Below are positions 46,442 to 52,772 of a DNA stretch of 52,813 nt, piece by piece. Position numbers and translations under genes: made by a program. The DNA is from a virus: the IMG/VR virus record IMGVR_UViG_3300034110_000489, positions 1-52,813 of that record. One strand, written 5' to 3'. Position 1 is the first letter of the stretch. Each line of letters begins with the position of its first letter. A model generated the notes under the pieces. The model saw only the letters and a list, made by a program, of their open reading frames with translations. It made no database searches and was not told the DNA's origin.

Positions 46442-47965
46442 TTACTCGGACTCGGAACCGGGAGCCTTGAGGGTCGTCGGTTGAAGTCCGGTGAACCTCG
46501 CACCCGGCAGACCGACGAGTTTCGCCGCGACCTCCGGCTCCATGCCGGCACGGATCAGGATCCCGAGAGCGTCGGCCTTCGCGCGCATCGTCGCGACGTC
46601 GTCGGCCTCGGTGGTGACAGTGTCGACCGTCTCGGTGTCCATCTCCTCGGGCATTCCGAGGCCGGGGATGAGAGTCGAGAGAGGCGACTCGTGATCGGCC
46701 GGCGGGAGGTTGCCGACATCGCGCAAGAAGTTTTCGAGTCCCTCGTCGGGGATGAGTGCTCCGGCCTGAGTGAGTTTCCCGACGAAGTCGGCGATCGAGG
46801 TTAGGTCGATGGATCCGAGTTCGCCGTAGGTGAGCATCGGACAGCGCGACGTATCCATACCGTTGAGTTTGAGGAGACGAGGGATCGCGTGATCGTTGAA
46901 GACATCGCAGATAGCGCGCACCCATGCTTCGACGGCGGAGATGAACAGGTCGATCTTCGAGGATCCGAGAGCGAATGATCCGACGCCTTCGTGTCCGAGG
47001 AGAATGAAATCGGAGAGTGTCGTCATCGCGATTCGTTGGTCGTAACGAGAAATAATCTTGTCCGTGTCGAACTGACGTTGACCGCCGGAGGAGAGAAGTT
47101 CGAGTCGGAACATCTCGCGTCCGCTCTCGTCGTATGCCAACGGGAACACGACGCCTTCCTGCTCGTTTCGTTTGATCCCCTGAACGATGTCGGTGATCGC
47201 TGAAAGTGCGGACTGTTGGGCCTGAGTCGCGCTCGACGAAAGCAACGACGGCGGGACGTATGCGATCGGAAGTCCGGCGAGATCGCGTTCGATGCCGACC
47301 GCCTCGAACTCCTCGATACGACGCTTGTAATACCACGGGCGAAACGAGTTGCGGAGAATGGAGCGACCCTCGGGGTTCGCCTTTGCCACTGTCGTTCGGA
47401 ACAGCAACGCTTTTTCCATCGGGATCGTCGCGTGTTTGCCGGTCGACGGATCCCACTGAACCATCGCTTCGAGTCCACCATCGGGACCGAACACCCATTG
47501 CCAGCGCGTTTCCTGAGCACGGTAGGCGATCTTTCGCCATCCGATCTTCCCGTCGTTGTAACGTGATTTCTTCGACGCGTCTTTCGCGTCCGGTCCGCCT
47601 CGACGCTTGTAGACGAGTTCGTGAAACGAGAATCCGAACGGGAGCATCGTCAGGATTCCTTGAAGCAACGCGCCCCACGATTCGTTCAGGTCGTGGCGAC
47701 ACGACTCGACGAACTCGGCGACTGCCTCATCCTGCGGAGTGCTCACGCCGTCGGAGTCGACGTACGGGTCGGTGCGCCATTCGACTTTCATGATGAGTTT
47801 CTCGATAGCGAACAGCAGAGCGCCGACGATCGGATCGTTGTCCGACATCTCGCGCCACGCGTTGACGGCGTTAGTTCCCCGGAGGGCGGAGAGTTGGTCG
47901 TCGATGACGAAGCCGCCGACGCGACGTAGGCCGGTTGTTCCGAGTTCGGTCATCTCGTCAGACAT
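46442..47965 (-). CDS. Portal protein (DUF935/Mu gp29-like), 507 aa
   Basis: WREMSDNDPIVGALLFAIEK, LLQGILTMLPFGFSFHELVY, GRSILRNSFRPWYYKRRIEE and SFALGSSKIDLFISAVEAW are characteristic of the Mu gp29/DUF935 portal family. It forms the dodecameric DNA gate at the head vertex. Its ATG overlaps the end of the WhiB gene by 8 bp. Confidence 0.92.
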   Translation of the reverse strand: MSDEMTELGTTGLRRVGGFVIDDQLSALRGTNAVNAWREMSDNDPIVGALLFAIEKLIMKVEWRTDPYVDSDGVSTPQDEAVAEFVESCRHDLNESWGALLQGILTMLPFGFSFHELVYKRRGGPDAKDASKKSRYNDGKIGWRKIAYRAQETRWQWVFGPDGGLEAMVQWDPSTGKHATIPMEKALLFRTTVAKANPEGRSILRNSFRPWYYKRRIEEFEAVGIERDLAGLPIAYVPPSLLSSSATQAQQSALSAITDIVQGIKRNEQEGVVFPLAYDESGREMFRLELLSSGGQRQFDTDKIISRYDQRIAMTTLSDFILLGHEGVGSFALGSSKIDLFISAVEAWVRAICDVFNDHAIPRLLKLNGMDTSRCPMLTYGELGSIDLTSIADFVGKLTQAGALIPDEGLENFLRDVGNLPPADHESPLSTLIPGLGMPEEMDTETVDTVTTEADDVATMRAKADALGILIRAGMEPEVAAKLVGLPGARFTGLQPTTLKAPGSESE

Positions 47966-48254
47966 ACGGGGTCTTCCTCCGGGCGGTGATCTTCAGCGAC
48001 GCGCTCTCTATCGTAGCGCCTAGATTCATCTCGGACCGGATGCGCGCGCGATCGTCGCGAGCGTGACCTCCCCATACGCCGAATGGCTCGTCGAGGTGCT
48101 CGGTCAGACAGCGTATGCGAACGAGACAGTCAGCGCAGACGCGACGCGCCTCGCCGACCTCGTCACGAGAAAAGAACAACGAAAGCGGGATCTCCTCGGA
48201 TCGGCATCGGGCGCCTACCCACCACGGCGGAGCGGCGACGAACGGGAGTCTCAC
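47958..48254 (-). CDS. whiB: WhiB-family Fe-S transcription regulator, 98 aa
   Basis: Four cysteines Cys17, Cys40, Cys43, Cys49 in ARCRSEEIP and VCADCLVRIRC match C-X22-C-X2-C-X5-C, followed by the FGVWGGHARDDR turn and basic region. WhiB proteins carry a 4Fe-4S cluster and bind the primary sigma factor; phage copies can repress host whiB2 and block septation or superinfection. GTG start overlaps the previous stop (GTGA). It confirms an actinobacterial host. Confidence 0.93.
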   Translation of the reverse strand: MRLPFVAAPPWWVGARCRSEEIPLSLFFSRDEVGEARRVCADCLVRIRCLTEHLDEPFGVWGGHARDDRARIRSEMNLGATIESASLKITARRKTPYV

Positions 48255-48439
48255 TCGGCGAGACCTTGCTCAGCGATGAGGTACGCGATCAGTCGGAGGG
48301 CGGCGCCGTCGTCGAATCCGCCGTCGATCAGGGCGAGGTAGATCTCGTGTAGTGCGACGGTCGCTTCGACCAGTGGGGCGAGGTCGACGTCGTCCTCGAT
48401 CTCGTCGAGGTCCTCGTCGTCGTAATCGTCGGCGCTCAT
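48251..48439 (-). CDS. Hypothetical acidic protein, 62 aa
   Basis: Very acidic N-terminus (MSADDYDDEDLDEIEDDVDL) followed by helices (VEATVALHEIYLALIDGGFD). Could be a DNA mimic or a partner of WhiB, with which it is coupled; no evidence beyond charge and position. Confidence 0.6.
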   Translation of the reverse strand: MSADDYDDEDLDEIEDDVDLAPLVEATVALHEIYLALIDGGFDDGAALRLIAYLIAEQGLAE

Positions 48440-48479
48440 CTCCGGATCGTAGCGGGAGATCGGCGACCGTCGGGGATGC

Positions 48480-48734
48480 TCAGTCGAGGAAGCGGGCCGC
48501 GATGATCGCTCGGGCGCGCACCTCGTGGAAACTGAAATGCGATCGTGCGGCGACATAGCGGGAGAGGGTCTCGCGCATCCGGTACGCGTGTCGTGCCGAC
48601 GGGCGGTCGTGACTCTTTACGGAGAGTTGGGCGACGTGATGCCAGCCGGCCGCCTCGGTGATGAGGAGACGGACCGAGTCGGTGTCGAGGACCTCGGCGC
48701 CGTCGACGATGGCGACCTCTGCTCCGGGGATCAC
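48480..48734 (-). CDS. Hypothetical protein, 84 aa
   Basis: GTG start at 48734, overlapping the stop of the 53-aa gene. AEVAIVDGAEVLDTDSVRLL then a basic helical half (AYRMRETLSRYVAARS). Function unknown. Confidence 0.6.
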   Translation of the reverse strand: MIPGAEVAIVDGAEVLDTDSVRLLITEAAGWHHVAQLSVKSHDRPSARHAYRMRETLSRYVAARSHFSFHEVRARAIIAARFLD

Positions 48735-48892
48735 TTGCCGGCCCGGATCATGTCGAGGACAGTCTCGGCGGAGTCGACGAGGAGTCGGAGACGCTCGATC
48801 TCGACGATCGCCAGTTCGAGCCATAGGGGGTCGACGCGATCTCCGCCGGCGTCTCGGATCGTGCGGAGCCGGTCGAGGATGTCCGGTCTCAT
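48731..48892 (-). CDS. Hypothetical helical microprotein, 53 aa
   Basis: MRPDILDRLRTIRDAGGDRV then LWLELAIVEIERLRLLVDSA: two helices with leucine heptads. Exact overlap fit with neighbours. Function unknown. Confidence 0.6.
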   Translation of the reverse strand: MRPDILDRLRTIRDAGGDRVDPLWLELAIVEIERLRLLVDSAETVLDMIRAGK

Positions 48893-49419
48893 TCGTCGCC
48901 TCCGAGAGTGACGGCCTCACGGGCGGCGGTGCGGAGTTGGTCGGCGACTCCGGGCGGGAGAGTGATCGTCGAGCCGGCGAGACCTCGGGAGAGTTTCTCT
49001 ACGATCATGGCGGGGAGGACGATCGCGAGAGATCCCTCGGGGACCGTTGGTCGTCGAGTCCGTGTCGACGGTTCCTCGATCGGTCGTCCGTCCACGAACA
49101 ACGGGAGGACGTAGATCTTACATCGGTTGCGGGAGGCGGAGAGGCGGGCGATGAGTCCGGCACGGTGGAGAACCGACAGGACTCCGGACGCCTGTCCGTG
49201 ATGCCATCCGAGCGCGTCGGCGAGGTCGTGCCACGTCATCCCGTCGGAGCCGGCGGCCTTGAGTCGGCGGAGCGTCTCGGACTGTCGGGCGGTGGTCGTG
49301 CCGTCGGTGTCCTCGACGCGTGCTCGACGCTCGGAGGTGTCGGTTCCGGAGTGTCCGGACGTGCCGGCGTACGGGAGGATCGGATCGAACAGGTCGCGAT
49401 CGAGATCGGGAGAGGTCAT
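48889..49419 (-). CDS. Winged-helix DNA-binding protein, 176 aa
   Basis: Residues about 50-110 (ETLRRLKAAGSDGMTWHDLA, DALGWHHGQASGVLSVLHRA) form a MarR/DprA-like winged helix; the C-terminal part (LAIVLPAMIVEKLSRGLAGS) is helical. The largest protein of the 48-52 kb array and a possible regulator. Confidence 0.72.
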   Translation of the reverse strand: MTSPDLDRDLFDPILPYAGTSGHSGTDTSERRARVEDTDGTTTARQSETLRRLKAAGSDGMTWHDLADALGWHHGQASGVLSVLHRAGLIARLSASRNRCKIYVLPLFVDGRPIEEPSTRTRRPTVPEGSLAIVLPAMIVEKLSRGLAGSTITLPPGVADQLRTAAREAVTLGGDE

Positions 49420-49616
49420 CGGTCGCCGCCTCGGATGACGATCCCGGAGTCGAGACCGACGGCGCCGTCGTCGATCGCGTGAAACAGACGGGCGAGGAGT
49501 TGGTACAGCATCTCGACGGATGGATCGTCGCCTCGGTCGAAGTCGTCGGCGAGGAGGTCGACGAGGTGTCCGAGGTCGTCGATCGAGATCGAGACCCATG
49601 ATTCGGGGGAGGTCAT
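49416..49616 (-). CDS. Hypothetical acidic protein, 66 aa
   Basis: WVSISIDDLGHLVDLLADDF then DPSVEMLYQLLARLFHAIDD: acidic helical protein. Overlaps both neighbours. Function unknown. Confidence 0.6.
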   Translation of the reverse strand: MTSPESWVSISIDDLGHLVDLLADDFDRGDDPSVEMLYQLLARLFHAIDDGAVGLDSGIVIRGGDR

Positions 49617-49936
49617 GCGGCATTTCCTTTCGTGGTGGTGTTGGGGGTGTTGCTCTGTTGAGTCTCCCATCGGCGGTACGCGTCGAGGGTGATGGTCGTT
49701 CCGATGAGGGCGTGAGGCGGAATCCGGAGAGAGACGCCTCGTCGAGAGACTGTCGTCCACGTCGAGGCTTCGTCCTCGTCGTACGATCCGACGCGTGTCC
49801 GGGCGTCACGGTCTCGGCCGATCAGGTGCGGGAGGATGTCTCGGTCACCCATGACGCCGGCGTATCGGTTCTCCCACGCGATCGACGGGAGTCGAGGCGG
49901 ATCGTATGACGACGGTCGGCCGGGTCCGTCGATCAC
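49613..49936 (-). CDS. Hypothetical protein, 107 aa
   Basis: Begins MIDGPGRPSSYDPPRLPSIA; DILPHLIGRDRDARTRVGSY and GVSLRIPPHALIGTTITLDA suggest a mixed fold. Function unknown. Confidence 0.6.
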   Translation of the reverse strand: MIDGPGRPSSYDPPRLPSIAWENRYAGVMGDRDILPHLIGRDRDARTRVGSYDEDEASTWTTVSRRGVSLRIPPHALIGTTITLDAYRRWETQQSNTPNTTTKGNAA

Positions 49937-50178
49937 GGGAGACCTCCGGACGGATGCGTCGAGGCGGTGAGGATCTGATCGTCAGAGATCCAAAGAAGGC
50001 GAGAGGTGTCGTCGGCGGTGGCGACGTGGACCGGGACGATCTGTCGGAGCGCGCACGGGACGACGGGGCGCTCGTCGGCGATGACGCCGAGGCAGAGAGT
50101 CGCGAGGTGCGATCCGGTTACGGTCTCATTGTCGAGGACGAATCGGACTGTCATCCCGGGGGCGAGGTCGAGGGTCAT
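49933..50178 (-). CDS. Hypothetical beta-rich protein, 81 aa
   Basis: LAPGMTVRFVLDNETVTGSH, IVPVHVATADDTSRLLWISD. Small beta domain, function unknown. Overlaps both neighbours by 4 bp. Confidence 0.6.
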   Translation of the reverse strand: MTLDLAPGMTVRFVLDNETVTGSHLATLCLGVIADERPVVPCALRQIVPVHVATADDTSRLLWISDDQILTASTHPSGGLP

Positions 50179-50396
50179 CGGGCGATGTAGAGGGCCGGGG
50201 CGATCAGGGTATGAGCGTCGTCGAGTGCTCTCGTGCGATGTCCGGCGCGTGTGAACGGGGCGAGGTCTCGGGAGTCGACAGCGTGTCGGACGATCCACGA
50301 GCCGGCGGGGAATCCGTGGACATCGGAGAGGATCGGTTCGGCCGGTCCGATCAGTCGGAGACCGTCGAGCCATGCGGGGCGTATGGGATCAGGCAT
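50175..50396 (-). CDS. Hypothetical protein, 73 aa
   Basis: FPAGSWIVRHAVDSRDLAPF resembles the GSWIVRRWTL block of the protein at 40128-40361, hinting at a shared ancestor in the two small-gene arrays. Function unknown. Confidence 0.6.
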   Translation of the reverse strand: MPDPIRPAWLDGLRLIGPAEPILSDVHGFPAGSWIVRHAVDSRDLAPFTRAGHRTRALDDAHTLIAPALYIAR

Positions 50397-50658
50397 CGGA
50401 CGAGCCTCCTTCGGTGATCGGATCGTAGTCCGGTGCCTCCTCGAAGATGGCGACGAACCGATCGCCGGCCGGGGTCGTGATCTCCCATCCGGGGCCGCCG
50501 TAGAAATGGTCGAGGGCGATCGACCATCCGGTCGGGAGGGTGACGAGGTTGTTCTCCGGGACCTCGACGAGCGAGTAGAGGAGGACGAGAGCGGCCTCCT
50601 CTGCTGTCCGGTGGTACGGGTCGTGAGGGTCGACGTAGTCGGGGTGCGGGGCGGTCAT
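50389..50658 (-). CDS. Hypothetical protein, 89 aa
   Basis: RTAEEAALVLLYSLVEVPEN, ALDHFYGGPGWEITTPAGDR: mixed small domain, acidic end. Overlaps its downstream neighbour by 8 bp. Function unknown. Confidence 0.6.
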   Translation of the reverse strand: MTAPHPDYVDPHDPYHRTAEEAALVLLYSLVEVPENNLVTLPTGWSIALDHFYGGPGWEITTPAGDRFVAIFEEAPDYDPITEGGSSDA

Positions 50659-50840
50659 GAGATGGATCCTCCGAGGGTCAGGGTATGGGCTTCGATGGTG
50701 GCGATCGGTGACGGGTCTCCGGTTACTCGGAGCATCGTGTACGAGTGCTCCCATCGGTCGAGGTCGAGGTCGTCGATCCGGTCGAGGATCGCGGTCCGGT
50801 CGTCGAAGTTGGCGGGTAGGTGAAGCATGATCGAGGCCAC
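50655..50840 (-). CDS. Hypothetical protein, 61 aa
   Basis: GTG start at 50840 chosen because GGGGAGG lies about 7-8 bases upstream; the ATG at 50828 is too far from it. LDRIDDLDLDRWEHSYTMLR then a beta end (IATIEAHTLTLGGS). Function unknown. Confidence 0.55.
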   Translation of the reverse strand: MASIMLHLPANFDDRTAILDRIDDLDLDRWEHSYTMLRVTGDPSPIATIEAHTLTLGGSIS

Positions 50841-50842
50841 GG

Positions 50843-51133
50843 TCAGACCTCCCCGGTCGACGCGTCTCGGATGTCCTGACAATACGGACACCATTGTTCG
50901 GGGGCGCTCGACCATGATCGGGCGAGGTCGATCGTCTCGTGAGAGCACACTCCGCCGTGGTCATCGCAGAGCGTGTACCACGGTTGCGTACCGCCGTCGG
51001 AGTCGAGGCCGGCGGCGTCTGCCTCGGCGACGAGGACGAGAGTCCCGGTCGATCGGGCGAACGATGCGGAGCGGATGCCGGCGTAGGTCAGTGCCTCGCG
51101 ACGTCGTGCTCGGCGATCGGTGTCGGCGCTCAT
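50843..51133 (-). CDS. Hypothetical protein with Cys/His motifs, 96 aa
   Basis: Basic N-terminus (MSADTDRRARRREALTYAGI); the second half contains TLCDDHGGVCSHE and QWCPYCQD, enough for a zinc-ribbon. Function unknown. Confidence 0.62.
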   Translation of the reverse strand: MSADTDRRARRREALTYAGIRSASFARSTGTLVLVAEADAAGLDSDGGTQPWYTLCDDHGGVCSHETIDLARSWSSAPEQWCPYCQDIRDASTGEV

Positions 51134-51324
51134 CGTGCGCCTCCGTCGAGGTCGGCTCCGCCGGTGGCGATCAGGATCTCGGCGGTGTCGACCGGGAGAG
51201 GGAGCGAGCGGAACGGGTAGCGGCCCTGAGCGATGTAACGGGCGCGGCGTCGGCCGTTCTTGTCTGTCGAGAAGGAGATCGTGATCCGGCAGTTGTATCC
51301 GGGTGTGTTGGTGGTGGTGTTCAT
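51130..51324 (-). CDS. Hypothetical protein, 64 aa, first gene behind promoter copy 7
   Basis: Begins MNTTTNTPGYNCRITISFST; basic middle (NGRRRARYIAQGRYPFR). First gene of the long leftward array that reaches WhiB and portal. Function unknown. Confidence 0.65.
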   Translation of the reverse strand: MNTTTNTPGYNCRITISFSTDKNGRRRARYIAQGRYPFRSLPLPVDTAEILIATGGADLDGGAR

Positions 51325-51403
51325 GGTGGTCGCCTCCGTGGCGGCTAGGTGTCGGCCGGTGTGCCGATGGATGTATCTTACACGATCGCTCTACCGGGGT
51401 CAA
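51325..51403 (-). promoter_or_regulatory. Repeated early promoter copy 7 with hairpin-CTAG leader
   Basis: -35 TTGACC (51398-51403), 17-bp spacer CCGGTAGAG..., -10 TAAGAT (51375-51380). TCGGC/GCCGA stem (51352-51367), CTAG (51345-51348), GGAGG Shine-Dalgarno. The promoter lies in the last codons of the gene upstream. Confidence 0.83.
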
Positions 51404-51665
51404 GTACCCCGGGGAGATTTCTTTCGGGCCAGTCTCGGACCGGGATCGAGAGCCGGTCGACCAGCGCCCATACGAGGACGAGGTCGTCGGCGATCTCCTC
51501 CTCGATCCGGTAGGGGGGAGCGGGAGTCTCGATCGACAGTTCGATTACTGACCGGCGGAGACCCTGTAGGAGCGCCTGACACTCCTCCGGGGTGAGATCG
51601 ACCGAGAGGACCGGACCGATCTCGCCGGCGCTCTCCGAGCCTCTGAGGGTGCTCTCCGGGTTCAT
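51378..51665 (-). CDS. Hypothetical protein, 95 aa
   Basis: LTPEECQALLQGLRRSVIEL, IEEEIADDLVLVWALVDRLS: helical. Its last codons (LDPGRAIV, stop) are spelled by the -35, spacer and start of the -10 of promoter copy 7. Start at 51665; longer forms read a shadow. Function unknown. Confidence 0.6.
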   Translation of the reverse strand: MNPESTLRGSESAGEIGPVLSVDLTPEECQALLQGLRRSVIELSIETPAPPYRIEEEIADDLVLVWALVDRLSIPVRDWPERNLPGVLDPGRAIV

Positions 51666-51667
51666 GC

Positions 51668-52039
51668 TCAGTACCCGTAGTCTCGACGGGGAGCGACCTC
51701 GTCGAGCCATGCGGCGTCGACGTCGGCGCCGGCGACGAGGCAGAGCGTCCGGACCCGGTCGGAGCGGTCGAGGAGGATGTCGAGCGGATGACCGATCGCG
51801 CGTCCCGTGACGACTCGGTAGGCGTCGCGATGCTCGGAGATGTCGTCGACGTTGCCGGCCGAAATGTAGAGATGGTTGGCGGCGGTGCCTCGGCCAGTCG
51901 TGACCGAGAATCGGAGTCCGGTCCGTTGGCGGAGCATCGTCCGTAGGAGAGCGGCGGTCTCCTTCGGGGAGTCGGCGATCGCGGTCAGACGGTAAAGGTC
52001 GTATGAACCGATGGTGGCGGGAATGGTGGTGGTGTTCAT
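51668..52039 (-). CDS. Hypothetical protein, 123 aa, first gene behind promoter copy 8
   Basis: Begins MNTTTIPATIGSYDLYRLTA; TAALLRTMLRQRTGLRFSVT and AGNVDDISEHRDAYRVVTGR suggest an alpha/beta domain. Function unknown. Confidence 0.65.
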   Translation of the reverse strand: MNTTTIPATIGSYDLYRLTAIADSPKETAALLRTMLRQRTGLRFSVTTGRGTAANHLYISAGNVDDISEHRDAYRVVTGRAIGHPLDILLDRSDRVRTLCLVAGADVDAAWLDEVAPRRDYGY

Positions 52040-52120
52040 GGTGGTGATCCTCCTCGGATCTCTAGGTCGGCCGGGGCGGCCGTTGCTCGTAACCTTACAC
52101 GACTGCTCTACCCCGGTCAA
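52040..52120 (-). promoter_or_regulatory. Repeated early promoter copy 8 with hairpin-CTAG leader
   Basis: -35 TTGACC (52115-52120), 17-bp spacer beginning GGGGTAGAG, -10 TAAGGT (52092-52097). CGGCCG/CGGCCG stem with 3-nt loop (52068-52082), CTAG (52062-52065), GAGGAGG between GATCC/GGATC arms, almost identical to the plus-strand copy at 1727-1746. Confidence 0.85.
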
Positions 52121-52165
52121 GTACCCGGGGGGATGCCAGTCTCCCCTACGGATCTCCGACCTCGA

Positions 52166-52399
52166 TCAGAGATCCGGGTCTCCTCGACCTCGATCAGCGA
52201 TCACCCATCCGAGGCAGAGCAACGGGAGAGCGACCAGCGACCACGGGAGAGCAATCCACACGAGACCCGCGAGGACGAGACCGGCGAGGACAAGGACCCC
52301 GAACGCGAGGATCCCGACAAGCGCTCCGGCGGCGAGGGCGAGAGGATCGTCATCGGCGGCGGCGATCAGTCGATCGAGGAGATCGTCGAGGCGTCTCAT
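52166..52399 (-). CDS. Small membrane protein, 77 aa
   Basis: Two long hydrophobic segments (LAAGALVGILAFGVLVLAGL, VWIALPWSLVALPLLCLGWV) after a charged N-terminal helix (MRRLDDLLDRLIAAADDD). Last gene before promoter copy 8; CGGATCT/AGATCCG at 52149-52176 could form a weak terminator. Function unknown. Confidence 0.62.
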   Translation of the reverse strand: MRRLDDLLDRLIAAADDDPLALAAGALVGILAFGVLVLAGLVLAGLVWIALPWSLVALPLLCLGWVIADRGRGDPDL

Positions 52400-52581
52400 C
52401 CCCGAGCCTCGTCCTCGTGGATCTGCTCCACGGCGAGGAGGAGAGCGCCGGCCAGTCGGACGGCGTCGAGCGTCGAGAGATGCGCGCCGAGATCCTCTCC
52501 AGTGGTCGACGGACTGATCTCGACCCATACGGCGCCGGTCTGACCGAGCGACGGTCGAGCGGTGACACGTTGAGCGATCAC
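52396..52581 (-). CDS. Hypothetical protein, 61 aa
   Basis: GTG at 52581 overlapping the previous stop (GTGA) is preferred; an ATG at 52620 would add 13 residues inside the upstream gene. IAQRVTARPSLGQTGAVWVE then a helical end (LAGALLLAVEQIHEDEA). Function unknown. Confidence 0.55.
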   Translation of the reverse strand: MIAQRVTARPSLGQTGAVWVEISPSTTGEDLGAHLSTLDAVRLAGALLLAVEQIHEDEARG

Positions 52582-52772
52582 GACGGGACCTCGATCCGCT
52601 CGATCCTCGATCCGGGACACGTCGCGACGAGGACCTCGACGAGAGCGTCGGCGTCAGCGGCGGGCAGAGCGTCGGCCCGGTCGCGTGTCGTGAGCCATCC
52701 GCCGGCCCGGGTCCACACGATCGACGAGGATCCGGGGAACTCGACGGTCACGAGATAACGCGGTTCAGTCAT
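52578..52772 (-). CDS. Hypothetical protein, 64 aa (right copy)
   Basis: Same gene as at 2-196, here in its full genomic context between the 61-aa gene and the RHH gene. Differs by AADADALVEVL against ATDADALIEVL. Count once on the circular map. Confidence 0.7.
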   Translation of the reverse strand: MTEPRYLVTVEFPGSSSIVWTRAGGWLTTRDRADALPAADADALVEVLVATCPGSRIERIEVPS

